64,000 nt of DNA from positions 46,960,626 to 47,024,625 of the forward strand of contig OY294044.1 of NCBI GenBank assembly GCA_958510825.1, read 5' to 3'. This stretch comes from Brachypterus glaber. Taxonomy: Eukaryota; Arthropoda; Insecta; Coleoptera; Kateretidae. The notes beneath the pieces are model-generated. The model had not been told where the DNA came from and did not search any database. It saw nothing but the letters and a program-made list of their open reading frames with translations. Positions 10,985 to 22,056 of the stretch are shown in pieces. The position numbers and the translations under genes are program-made. The stretch's first letter is position 1. Every line of letters begins with the position of its first letter.

Positions 10985-13165
10985 AATTACTCTGTTTTTG
11001 CTTTCCCATTTTGAAGATTTTCAAAATTTCGGAAAGCCTTGTATTCGTGCAAAAATTTTCAAATTTTTTTTTTTGCGAATTTTTGCGTTTTATGACGTTT
11101 TACGTCGATATAAATCAATTTCAAGCAAAAAAAAAAAATTGTCGGTCGATCGGTCGGTCGATCGGTCTGTCCGGGAAATCTTGTAAGCACGATAACTTAA
11201 GAACGCTTTAAGCTAGAGACTTGAATTTTGGCATACAAGTATGTTACCAAAAGTTCTCGCTCGGGATTGTTTTTGGTGAACATTGGCGTGCGGCAAGGGG
11301 GGCAAATAGGGGAAAATACATTTTTTTAGAAAAAATTTAAAATTGCTATATAGAGGTTTTTAAGGTTGCTGAAATTGAATCTGATAATAAAATTTCTCCA
11401 CCTCCACCCCCGAGGGGGTGAGGGGGTAAATATTTTGAAATGTTTTCCAAATTTTCGTGAAAATTTGTAGATAGGGGTTTTTGAGGTTGATAAAAATGAA
11501 TCTTGAAATATATTTTTTGAAACCCACCCCCTTAGGGGTGGGGGGTGATTTTTGTAAAAATTGGTATAGGTATTGACGTTTTTGAGGTTGCTGGAAGTGA
11601 ATCTGATAATAAAAATGGTCTAACTTTACCCCTACCCCCAGGGGGTGGGGGGTGATTTTCTGAAAGTTGGTATATAGGGGTTTTCAAGGTTGCTGAAACG
11701 AAATGTGATAATAAAACACTGCTCAGTAAAAGAGCTTTCCCATTTTTCACCTCCGCGCGTGAAATTGATTTTTATTATCACATTTTGCTTTCCCATTTTG
11801 AAAATTTTCAAAATTTCGGTAAGCCTTGTAAGCGTGCAAAAATTTTCAATTTTTTTTTGCAAATTTTTGCGTTTTATGACGTTTTATGTCGATATAAATC
11901 AATTTCAAGCAAAAAAAAAATTGTCCGTCGTTCGGTCGGTCGATCGGTCTGACCGGGAAATCTTGTAAGCACGATAACTTAAGAACGCTTTAAGATAGAG
12001 ACTTGAATTTTACCATACAGGTATGTTACCAAAAGTTCTCGCTCGGGATTGTTTTTGGTGAACATTGGCGTGCGGCAAGAGGGGCAAATGGGGAAAAATA
12101 CATTTTTTTAGAAAAAATTTAAAATTGCTATATAGAGGTTTTTAAGGTTGCTAAAATTGAATCTGATAATAAAATTTCTCTAACTCCACCCCCGAGGGGG
12201 TGAGGGGGTAAATATTTTGAAATGTTTTCAAAATTTTCGTGAAAGGGGTTTTTGAGGTTGATAAAAATGAATCTTGAAATATATTTTTTGAAACCCACCC
12301 CCTTAGGGGTGGGGGGTGATTTTTGTGAAAATTGGTATATTGACGTTTTTGAGGTTGCTGGAAGTGAATCTGATAATAAAAATGGTCTAACTCTACCCCT
12401 ACCCCCAGGGGGTGGGGGGTGATTTTGTGAAAGTTGGTATATAGGGGTTTTCAAGGTTGCTGAAACTAAATATGATAATAAAACTGCTTAGTAAAAGAGC
12501 TTTCCCATTTTTCACCTCCGCGCTTGAAATTGATTTTTATTATCACATTTTTTTCCTAATTTCACCCCTGAGGGGTGGGGAGTAGTTTTCGTGAAAACTG
12601 GAGTATTGGAGTTTTTGAGGTTGCTGAAAGTGAATCTGATAATAAAAATATTCTAAATCCACCCCCTGAGGGGTGAGGGGTAGTTTTCGTGAAAATTTGT
12701 ATATTGGGGTTTTTGAGGTTGTTGAAAGGGAATCTGATAATAAAAAAATCCATTTAACGCGCGGAGGTGTAAAATGGGAAAGCTCTTTTACTGGGCAGTG
12801 TATTTTTTTCCTTTCACCCCTGAGGGGTGGGGAGTAGTTTTCGTGAAAACTGGAGTATTGGGGTTTTTGAGGTTGCTGAAAGTGAATCTGATAATAAAAA
12901 TATTCTAAATCCACCCCCTGAGGGGTGAGGGGTAGTTTTCGTGAAAATTGGTATATTGGGGTTTTTGAGTATGTTGAAAGGGAATCTGATTATAACAAAA
13001 TTCTATCTTCACCCCCAAAGGGGCAGAGGGTAGTTTTCGTGAAAATTGGTATATTAACGTTTTTATGGTTGCTGAAAGTGAATCTGATAATAAAAAAAAC
13101 CATTTTACGCGCGGAGGTGTAAAATGGTAAAGCTCTTTTACTGGGCAGTGTATTTTATTAAAAAA
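10985..13165. repeat. Complex tandem repeat with palindromic G/C blocks
   Basis: Two large blocks begin near 10,990 and 11,770 with the same order: TTTCCCATTTTGAA, a purine-rich stretch, a GGTCGATCGGTC array, then CACGATAACTTAAGAACG. They continue into about 13 units of roughly 100 bp (at about 11,367, 11,486, 11,588, 11,690, 12,147, 12,259, 12,354, 12,458, 12,620, 12,718, 12,872, 12,970 and 13,070), each with GAGGTTGCTGAAA-GTGAATCTGATAATA and a CACCCCC/GGGGGTG palindrome. A CACCTCCGCGCG block near 11,750 and 12,515 recurs inverted near 12,760 and 13,110. All long ORFs here are repeat artefacts. Confidence 0.75.
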
Positions 13166-13226
13166 ATACAAATAAAATGTATTTAATAAAGTATAAAAGC
13201 ATATTTTATTTTTAACTCAGCTCTTA

Positions 13227-13370
13227 GAAAAAATATTGTTCCTAACGCATGCAAAAGCGGCTTTTCCGCACTAAATTTCTTGCTTGAACTCCGCTCCGCG
13301 TCGTTCAGGCAAATGCAATCTAGTGCGGAAAAGAGCTTCTTTCCACACTTGTTAGGAAAATAGCTACTTC
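13227..13370. repeat. Inverted repeat
   Basis: GTTCCTAACGCATGCAAAAG then GGCTTTTCCGCACTA on the left pairs imperfectly with TAGTGCGGAAAAGAGC and CACACTTGTTAGGAA on the right. MITE-like. Confidence 0.6.
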
Positions 13371-13509
13371 CTCAGTAAATGTGCGGAGTCCAAAGGATAC
13401 CTCCCCCTTTCGTCGGAGCTTTCTTACCGTGTGGTAGACTATAATACTGAATTGACTCGTGAACACAGGGCGGCTTTACTCGAGGTTTTACCTCATTTGC
13501 TTCTTATAT

Positions 13510-13774
13510 GGGCGGTGTTATGCAATATCCGTCTACTACATTGTGAAATGACAGTAAATTCTTAAACTTTTTCCGAGACTTTTTCCCTAATAAATTTTAA
13601 ACGTTTTGACTAAAACACTTAAAATTAAGCATTTGTTTCACTTGTTCATGTATCAGAACATGTACAAAATATGTAATCTTGAATTAAATTCCTTTAAAAG
13701 ATATTGGGTAAAATTTTCTGTAATCTAATTTCATTTCACAATGTGTGTTAGACGTTTATTGCATAACACCGCCC
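13510..13774. mobile_element. MITE with GGGCGG ends
   Basis: GGGCGGTGTTATGCAATA and its near-perfect inverse TATTGCATAACACCGCCC bound 265 bp; ACATTGTGAAATGA and TCATTTCACAATGT continue the arms. Flanks are ATAT on both sides. Confidence 0.75.
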
Positions 13775-13989
13775 ATATATGATCAATTATACATTTTTAA
13801 GGTACGTATAGGACTTACGCTATAGGTACCTATAATGTCTTTTATCTGCCCAATTAAACAAAAAAAATAATCAATAAAAAATAGATAAAAATTAAGCACT
13901 TACTCCATACTCGTACATAATAATTATTATAAAAATACCTAATAACATTTTATTGCTAATGGTTTATTTTTTATCCAGGCAGGTATGTA

Positions 13990-14845
13990 ACTACACTGAA
14001 AGAAATTACATTGAAAAGGTGTACAAAAATACACTCTAAATGTGTAAATTTTACACCTTTATATAAATGTACATCAAAATTGACGTGACACTACACAGGT
14101 GAGGTGATTTTGACCTAGAGTGTGGATTTTTACAACCATACCTTCTGAAACAATACACTCGGAGCTCAAGAAAGTGTATTTTTATAAACATAGCTTTAGC
14201 AACAATACACCCGAAGTGTAAAAATCACACTTTTGATGTACAAGTAAGACAATCGCGGGCGTTAAGCTAGTCACATGACTCGAGAAGCCAGCATTCCTGC
14301 TTCATTGAGTCTGGTGGCTGTCGACCATTATAATTGTTTACGTTTGTAAGAGCGTACGTATAATTTTGTGTGTGCTAGATTTTTCAAAGAAATAATTGGT
14401 AAATGTTGATAAAAAGTAAATATTTAAAAAGTGTGATTAATACAATATCCTTAAAACATTTTATAATATTTTACTTATTTAGGCGGTAACACTGGCCTGC
14501 AAATTTTGAGTTGTTAAGACTTGTGTATGTTTTCTGTTTCTATTTTATATTGGTACTTTTTATAGCGCTGATTACGAATATACGTTTTACTTTTCTGTTG
14601 CGTAGTTTTTCCATAAAACACTATTCATAAATAGAAAAATAACAAAATGGTTATTCTATTTTTTTTTTAATAAATTGAAGGGTTTTAGGTAAAAAGTATA
14701 TTTACGCGTTGGTGTAAACTTTACACACTGGATGTAAAAATATAATACACACCGCATTTATATTAACGCTTCGAGTGTAAATTCACATCAGCAGCAGCTG
14801 CAAGTAAATTACCCATGAACGTGGATGTAAAAATTTATCTCAGTG
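13990..14845. repeat. Region of repeated GTGTAAA/TTTACAC motifs
   Basis: Many forward and inverted GTGTA(A/T)TTTTTACAC-like motifs occur at about 13,995-14,245 and 14,700-14,845, separated by plain A+T-rich DNA. Probably the two ends of one element; boundaries not resolved. Confidence 0.45.
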
Positions 14846-15757
14846 TAGGTTTTATAGTCCATTGTTTTTAACATCCACATCCATTAACACATCACGCTAT
14901 TTTTGTTGTTTGATTTTTTCCGGGTGGACAAAACTGGACGGAATTAATCAAATTTTGGCGGACTGAAAAAATCAAAAAAAACTGATTTTGTTCACAATTT
15001 CTGGACAAAATCGGACAAAATCTAAATAATTTTTAATAATTTTAAATTAAATTAAATATTAAATTCTAAATTAATAATAAATACGTATTTATACATAGAA
15101 ACCTTGAAAAAAAAAATGAACAAAATCGAATTAAAATTAAATATTAAATTTTAAAACACGTAACTATTTTTATTAAATACGTATTTATATTTAAGTTCTG
15201 TTTAAAATACTTATACTAATATACAGCCTGTTCCAGAACTCGCGTACCGAAATTTGAGGGTATATTAAAAACCCTCTGGAAAATATGAAAAAAATTAAAA
15301 AAAAAAATCCATCTTCAATACTAATTAAAAAGGAAGCAATTTAATCTGACCAATCCTGTTGCTGATGTTAAATTACCTAAAAATTAGGTTTTCCCTACTT
15401 ATTAGTAACTATGGTTGCATTTTAATGGTTGACTCGTGCATTGTTTAAGACTTTCAACTTTAGAATCTTTTTAGGTTATTATATTTTGACAAAACCGACA
15501 GAGGCTATCAAATATTCTATTTTTATAGGGTCACTCCATCCGGCGGTGGTTTTATGATACCCGTCTTAGACGGCAGCAACAAACTGCCGCTGCAACTCCA
15601 TTCAGCGCGCTGAATGTAGTGTTTTTTTTATTAGAAACTCAGATCTTTTAATTGATTTACTGGCTATAAATTCTTAATACAAATTAATAAAATAAAAATA
15701 CAATAACTGAATTTTATTTATTTATTTCAAAGTAATGAACATAGGAAAAATTTTTAT

Positions 15758-16030
15758 CGGTGTTCCGAAAAGAGAACATTCTAGCTAGAATGTAATTTTA
15801 AGATTGGTGCAGAGGGCAAGGAATTTTGGAAGTTTAAACGCAAACAGAAAAGTGGTTTGGACTTCGCGAAATGCAAAAACTGTTGATAATAAAGAAGCTG
15901 TCATTAAGACTTTTGAAGAATAATCTGGAACAAGCATTAGTATCGTAGCAAGAAATCTTGATATGTCTGTCCTGTGTTTAATGAACTCTAAAAGATGAAG
16001 AAACGCATTATTTTTAGCAAACTCGCGTTC
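15758..16030 (+). pseudogene. Second, inverted fragment of the same transposase family
   Basis: Plus-strand translation gives NVILRLVQRARNFGSL, TVDNKEAVIKTFEE-stop and SISIVARNLDMS. It parallels NVILRLVQRARNSGNL, TVDNEEAVIQAFEE and SLSIVARNLDMS of the minus-strand gene, but diverged and broken. It lies inside the same terminal repeats in the opposite direction. Confidence 0.75.
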
Positions 16031-16045
16031 AATGTATGAAGCATG

Positions 16046-17171
16046 CTAAAGAATATGTTTAAAATGACCTCCACCAACTTGAACACATAAAGCAGCTCTT
16101 TTTAACAGACTTCTCCTGGCATTAATAATCATATTTGGAGTTACTGACTCAAGCGCTTCATGTATTCGGTCTCCTAGTTCTTTTACAGTGTCTGGTATAT
16201 TTCTATACACTAAATTTTTTACATGGCCCCATAAAAAGAAGTCCATTGGAGTGAGATCAGGGGATCTAGGAGGCCACCTTCTGGGACCCCCACGGCCTAT
16301 CCAACTGTTTGGAAAACTGATGTCGAGTTGGCTTCTTGCCGTTTCTGAGAAATGCACTGGACAGCCATCATATTGAAACCAGATGTTATCCACATTTGCC
16401 AACCTTTGAAGTGGGATGTCATCAATAAGATTTTCCACTTCATCCCTTAAGAAGTTAGTGTAGGTTTCGCCATTCAATCTGCCAGGAAACTAATGGGGTC
16501 CAACCTAAAAACAAATATTTTAAGCATTTTATGGTGGTTTATTTCTCAAAATAACTTACTATAACATCTCCCAATATTCCGGCCCAAATATTCAAGGAAA
16601 ACCTTCGTTGGGGATTTCCTTGCCTGAAGGCATGGGGATTTTCCTGTCCCCAAACATGAGAATTCCTTGAATTAAAAAAACTATCTCTTTGAAACCCAGA
16701 CTCATCCGTAAAAAGAATGCTTTTTACAAAGTTTTCATTTTCTTGATGTTTCTGCAACAGCCATGTGCAAAATAAAGGATAGTCCTCCGGTGTCAAGCAT
16801 TGTACTCGAGTGTAATGAAAGGGATGCATTTTTTCATCTTTTAGAATTCGTTGAACAGAGGTCTTAGACATATCAAGATTTCTAGCCACGATACTAAGGC
16901 TTGTTTCAGGTTCTTCTTCAAAAGCCTGAATGACAGCTTCTTCATTATCAACAGTTCTTGCAGTTCGCGGAGCGCCTCCAATCTCTTTTTTGTTTGGAGT
17001 TAAATTTCCAGAATTTCTTGCCCTTTGCACCAATCTTAAAATAACATTTCTGCTAGGATGTTCTCTACTGGGAAAACGAATAGAATATTCTACAGATGTA
17101 GCTGAAGCACTCCGGCCACACTCGCCATATAAAATTAGCATTTCGCAATACTCTTCTGAAGTAAACATCAT
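16046..17171 (-). pseudogene. Mariner-type transposase with a 55-bp intron and one stop
   Basis: Reading 17,171 to 16,560 gives 204 codons, starting MMFTSEEYCEMLILYGECGR, an N-terminal helix-turn-helix region. A GTAAGT...TTTTTAG intron (16,559-16,505) follows, then 153 codons to 16,046. Spliced, it reads GDVI-VGPH-stop-FPGRLNGETYTNFL. The only visible defect is TAG at 16,492-16,490. Acidic catalytic residues are present: ILFTDESGF, WFQYDGCPVH and PPRSPDLTPMDFF, with 36 residues between the second and third D. Total length, about 356 codons, is normal for the superfamily. The job would be cut-and-paste transposition. The nonsense codon probably inactivates this copy. Confidence 0.85.
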
Positions 17172-17820
17172 GAAAGTTTTGATATTTTTTTATGACATTA
17201 ATAAATATTTATGTCACATTAATCACCATGTCAACCTACAGAATATGTACCTGCAATAATTAAATTTGCTTCCATAGCTACAAATTCAACCTTGAATGGT
17301 AATTTATAATCAGCAACAGTATTGGTCCACTTAAAGCGTTCTTATTTTTGAATTGAACGAAGATGGATTTTTTTTTAAATTTTTTTCATATTTTCCAGAG
17401 GGTTTTTAATATACCCTCAAATTTCGGTACGCGAGTTCTGGAACAGGCTGTATATTGAAAATAATGAAATTTTATTAATTTTAAAAATTGATTTTTTTCT
17501 TAAATTCGTTCCATGGTTCCCTTTGTACAACTTATAGTTTGTTATAAAGCACAGATAAAGACAACAAAAAGTAGCAAACTTTTTGTTTTCTATATTCAAC
17601 ACAGACTTAAATTTAAGCTGCTGAATCTATCTGGTCTGGTTTCCAAGATAAATCAAAGTAAAGGTTTGGCCCTTTACTTTGATGATGATTATGATCATTT
17701 TTAACATTTTCAGGCCCATTTTTTCTTAAAATCCTGAGTATATAGGCAAGTTCTGAAGCCAGATTAGGATTCAGCGCTTTAAATTGTATAAGAATAGTAT
17801 AGGATGGGATATGTCAGACC

Positions 17821-18414
17821 TAGAGGTGTGCGCCGTGAAAACTTTCGCGGCGGCCACCCCACGAAAAATTTACGACGGCGCTGCGGCGTGGAAAAGTCCA
17901 AACGAAAATTATTTTTTTTTAGGAATATGTCAAAATAATTTTATCCAATACATACATATAATAAGACAATTACTAGCTTTATTTTAAATAAATAAACTCA
18001 ATAATAACCTACACGTGGATTTTACTTTATAGAATGGATAATTATTTATTTTACCCACTCAACTGTCACTTGTCAAATTATTTTCTTGTAAATGTCATTA
18101 AAATTTTAAATAAAAATGTAAATTGGATAAAACTTTGTATTTCACTCGTGAGTAAACTAATATTGCCCTCTGTAAAATTAACCCACTCTGCCTTCACTCT
18201 CGTGTGTTAATTTTCTTATGGGTAATATTCTAATTTTCTCTCTCGTACCATAAATAACTATTAAAGCTTCACCAAATTAATTATTTTAGTTATTTCCAGA
18301 CGGCGCTCTGCGCCGCGCATTGTGCTAGAGTTAGAGCTAGAGCTCAATGGCGCCGCGCCGTAAATTTGGCGGCGGGGCACTATATGCTGGCGGCGGCACA
18401 CACGCACACCTCTA
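17821..18414. mobile_element. hAT-like MITE with TAGAGGTGTG ends
   Basis: TAGAGGTGTGCG at the left and CGCACACCTCTA at the right. Subterminal G/C-rich GGCGGC and GCCGCG blocks lie at both ends around an A/T-rich core. I could not find a clean 8-bp target duplication. Confidence 0.65.
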
Positions 18415-18492
18415 GTCGACTAGAGACTAGACTAATCAGACCCCAGTTTCAAGTTGAAATATTTCCTTCGTGACTGTGATAATTATTGATTT

Positions 18493-18577
18493 TGTCCAAT
18501 TTTGTCCAGTTTTGTCCAATTTTGTCCAGTTTTGTCCAATTTTGTCCAGTTTTGTCCAATTTTGTCCGGTTTTGTCC
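18493..18577. repeat. 10-bp tandem repeat TTTTGTCCA(A/G)
   Basis: About eight to nine units of TTTTGTCCAA/TTTTGTCCAG. GGACAAAACTGGAC, the same motif inverted, occurs at about 14,927-14,940 on the far side of the mariner-type element, suggesting both once belonged to one larger unit. Confidence 0.8.
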
Positions 18578-18724
18578 ACCGGCCTGGACAATTTCAAAAA
18601 AAGTGTACTTTTTCACAACCCTGATATCTTCACAGCTTCTTTATTATTGGGGTTAAAAAAAATATAAAAAATAAAAGGAAAAGTCCGATAAAGTCCAAAT
18701 TTTTAGGAAATTATTAACAGAAAT

Positions 18725-18893
18725 ATACGTCACTCAAAGTGCAAAAGGCTCGGCAAAAGGTCGTGTTAAATTTTACTATCTTGTTCTAAAAAAGTCCAAA
18801 CCTAGCGTTTCAATAAAATGTCACAATTTAGCACAAAAACAAAACAAAGTAAAGTTTAACATGGGCTCGACCTTTTGCACTTTGAGTGATATT
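18725..18893. mobile_element. Short MITE
   Basis: CACTCAAAGTGCAAAAGG and CCTTTTGCACTTTGAGTG are inverted ends about 170 bp apart. Noncoding. Confidence 0.7.
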
Positions 18894-19850
18894 TATATTA
18901 ATTTTGAAAAAAATCTATTTCTAAAAAAAAATTGTAGGGGGTGCACCGACAGTTCAAGCTCATTTCTCGATAACTTTTAAATGCCTCGACCGACAAACAT
19001 GAAATTTGGCATGGGTGCCCTTTGGATCAAGCAAACCAAACCTATGGAACAACATCAATCGACCCAGCTGTCAAAATGACAGCTCAAGGTTATATTTTTT
19101 TAACTTTTAACAGCTTGACCAACGCATAAAGGCGAAAAGCACCAAAAAATCAGAAGGATTCTTTAATTATTTTTATATGGATGCCTTCGTGAACTGAAAA
19201 TATTCTAAACAAATTAACGAAACGTCGATTTTTGTTTTAACTATACTAAAAACATTTTCTTCTGTTTTCACAAATAATTATGTTTGCAAACATTAATTTG
19301 CAACAAATACCACACAAAAAAAGAAAAACCCAATTAGTATCCGGCTTAAACATTTATAACTTACCTGTATTTCTTTTAATGCTGCTGGAAAGTCACATTT
19401 TCACGTTATTTACTTGTTTTTCTTTGAAATATCACAAAATAATCTTTTCACCTGTTTAAATACAACAATCACAACACAAAATGTCAAAGAATCACAAAAG
19501 GCTAAGCTGTTTTGTTTCTAAAATCTTTGAAAACAATCAGAAACAGACTGGCGGCGAGCTTCCGCGGAGGAGTCAAGTGACCGATTTCAAAAACAAATGA
19601 ACGGTGTCTGGTATTTTGCTACACGCTCGATCATGAATTGTTGCTATATGCGACGTTGCCAACACTAAATAAATAAAAAGGAATATTTGTTAAGCATTAG
19701 TGGGTCAGTTAAATTGCAAAAAAATCTACTTATATAAGTAGCCCATAGGCTACAGGTAAAGGAAGAAGAAAAAAAATTAACAAAACAATACTTTTCCTTA
19801 TTTTCAACATAAGAAGTGTTTAAAAAAATCTGATTAAAAAATAAACCATT
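18894..19850. other. No gene seen
   Basis: Moderately A+T-rich. One part (18,940-19,120) contains CATTTCTCGATAACTTTTAA and GAAATTTGGCATGGG, phrasing typical of the dispersed repeats in this window. No coding support. Confidence 0.4.
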
Positions 19851-19858
19851 GAAAAAAA

Positions 19859-20127
19859 CAGGGGCGGGTCCAGGAAATGGTAATATCCAAAAAATAAAAT
19901 TTTATATTATTGCCCTAGCTCCGCAGGCGAAGTTTTTACAAATTCGATGGACTATTTTAATTTTAAACCAGTCTTTTAATTTATAATTAAATATAAAATC
20001 TACAAAAGTACAAGGAACTCTATTTGTTTACGAATTTTACGCTTAAGTTCTATAAATTTTGCAAATTATTTTATCTTGAGGGGGGGGGCGGTAGTTTCCC
20101 CATTACCCCCCCGTCTATCCGCCCCTG
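19859..20127. mobile_element. hAT-like MITE, CAGGGGCGG ends
   Basis: CAGGGGCGGGTCC and the right end ATCCGCCCCTG, with flanks GAAAAAAA and GAAAAAAG (7 of 8 identical). Same end motif as the element at 21,096. A G10-like run lies near 20,080. Confidence 0.7.
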
Positions 20128-20135
20128 GAAAAAAG

Positions 20136-21076
20136 CAAGCATAAAAATGTGGATATTTTTTCAAAAAAAATATTATTTTTTATTTTTTTTTTACCCCGTT
20201 TAAACCCCTTACCACACCAGTCGAGAACTTTTGATAAGGAACCTATACTCCAGATTTGAACTTTTTATTTATTTTTAAAAATATCGTGTCAACGCAGAAC
20301 TTTCCTTGGGGAAAGTAAAAATTTCTGTTAAGTTCATAAAACGGTTTTATTCTATTTTATTAAAACGTAAAAAATTTATACAAATGTGTTTTTGACAAAA
20401 ATGAAAAAATCCGCAAATATCAAAATTTTTTGCTGAACTTGGCAACCCTGCTTCGGCATTTGAGTTGCTCGATAATCTTCGGGCATATACGACATCGACC
20501 TCGTGGATTTTATGATGTTCTTGTACGTGCACAACATTCCACAGGTGTATAGGTAAGAAATTAAGGGGGCTGTTCAACAATGTCGAGTGACAAAAAGTGG
20601 AAAATTGGAATTTTTTTTTTTTAATTTTGTGTCCAAAACCGTTTCTTTTTCTCACAAACTGAATCCTAGATATTTAAAACTGTTAAAAAATGTACAATTA
20701 AAAAGATTTTCAAAATATAGGTATAGTTTGACGCACGGATCTGTGGCTACGGGAAATATCTTTGGTGTGTGCAAGTGGGAGGCCCGTTGTAGACACGCAC
20801 GCCTTATAACGCTCTTGACGGAAAGAAGAGAGCGCGAATGATACCCCCCCCCCTTCGTCGGAGACCGAGTCGGAGACTTTCTTTCATGCGGAGAAATATA
20901 TTTTATTTTTGATTAATGTAAATACTAAAAAACGGTTTTGTTTTTTTAACCCGTTTTTGTTTTTTTTTTGTTTTAGAACAACGACCTCTGTTTTTTTATT
21001 TTTAATGCATACAGGGTTATTCTTTTAAATAGTACACCCACCGTAACTTTTGAACAGGATGAGATGAGTATACTCA
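20136..21076. other. No gene seen; low-complexity and dispersed repeat pieces
   Basis: A GCAGAACTTTCCTTGGGGAAAG piece at about 20,295-20,316 matches the edge of the repeat near 63,590. A GATACC(C)n-TTCGTCGGAG block near 20,838 is also found near 13,398. The short ORFs are not supported as genes. Confidence 0.4.
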
Positions 21077-21095
21077 TTTGCAAGTGGACTATAGT

Positions 21096-21247
21096 CAGGG
21101 GCGGATTTATTTCATTTTAAGGGGGGGGGCATCCATAAGAAAAAAAAATCGCATTCACCAAAAATATAATTTTGAAGGTATTTCTATGCTAATATATCTC
21201 GCTGGGGGGGGAGGCATGGCCCTCATGCCCCCCTAAATCCGCCCCTG
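21096..21247. mobile_element. hAT-like MITE in a palindromic target
   Basis: Ends CAGGGGCGGATTTA and TAAATCCGCCCCTG; the 8-bp target duplication is ACTATAGT at 21,088-21,095 and 21,248-21,255. Flanking TTTGCAAGTGG and CCACTTGCAAA show that the pre-insertion site was itself a perfect palindrome. Confidence 0.85.
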
Positions 21248-21267
21248 ACTATAGTCCACTTGCAAAA

Positions 21268-22050
21268 CTGCCTAAGTTACATCCCCTATAAAAATTGAGA
21301 TAATGGCATAATAGTATAATATATTAATACTTATAAATCTATAAGTAAAACTGTTTTCTAGAAAAAATCATTCACTTTGGTGCAAAACTTATTAAGTTAC
21401 AATAGAGTCCACCTGCAAACGGTGCTCTTTAAAAATCAACTTGCAAACAGTGCACCAAGAAAAAAAAAGATGGACGAAAATCTAAATTTTTGCATAAGAG
21501 TATTTTTGATACCGCTGATTTCGAATATGATAGTGAAAAAGCTGAAAAAAATTTTCCGCGCCACTAGGGTGGTTCATTATTTTTAATTTTTTTCGATTTT
21601 GTTCAAATTTGGACAGGCTCTTTTTAGGGATATTAACATAGACCAACGGTTAAAACACCAAAAATGACAATGGCGGAGCCAATATGGCATTTCGGTTTTT
21701 AGAATGTTGTCATAATTAGGCGAAATTAAGGCTATAAAGTAGTCCAAGGTCATCGATTTTAAGGAAAGGACTAAACTTAAAAACTTAATATGACAAAGCT
21801 TATATGAAAGTTAAAAATACAGTTCTATATCCATTTTAGTTAAAATATTTATTCAAGGTCGTCAGAATTCCGTGAATTGAATTTTGTTGTCCAGGTATAG
21901 GAAATATCTTATATTGACCCTAGTGATTTCTTAAATTAAACTAAACTAAAGATAAGTTGGTTTTAAGTATGCCAAAAGTCCCCTGGCCATGGTTTGAGCC
22001 CCCCCTGGCGTTTTCGCTGAGCCCCCTGGTATTTTTTTAAGAATCACCTA
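21268..22050. other. No gene seen; possible repeat beginning at 21,564
   Basis: A TAGGGTGGTTCATTATTTTT block at about 21,567 resembles a MITE end, but I found no partner. A+T-rich without supported ORFs. Confidence 0.35.
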
Positions 22051-22056
22051 CCTTTG

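Larger units (their letters stand above)
8337..10990. mobile_element. Large fold-back element, disrupted by two insertions
   Basis: The left arm (8,337-8,401 and 9,618-9,830) is inverted relative to the right arm (about 10,725-10,985): GCATTATATTGGGGTAT at 10,888 onward mirrors ATACCCCAATATAATGC near 9,629, and AATTCCATTT near 8,350 mirrors AAATGGAATT near 10,980. A hAT-like element interrupts the left arm and a 5'-truncated retrotransposon lies in the loop. From 10,400 to 10,725 I see only A/T-rich sequence. Confidence 0.65.
15224..17450 (-). mobile_element. Mariner-type DNA transposon, 2.2 kb
   Basis: Inverted ends of about 58 bp begin CAGCCTGTTCCAGAACTCGC and are flanked by TA on both sides. 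It contains a minus-strand transposase gene and, beside it, a plus-strand fragment of the same gene family. The long identical-looking ends suggest the element is not very old. A TAGGGTCACT-CCATCCGGCGG block near 15,527 looks like one end of another MITE family (inverted at about 60,776-60,794). Confidence 0.85.

Noticed and set aside
11532..13171. Several overlapping ORFs of 60-120 codons on both strands
   Set aside because: They follow the tandem G/C-block repeat and differ by frame between units; no domain resembles a protein.
18493..18577. Regular short repeats that might suggest a CRISPR array (also 23,390-23,481 and 32,140-32,840)
   Set aside because: Units are directly tandem with no unique spacers, no cas genes, and the setting is a eukaryotic genome. 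They are minisatellites.
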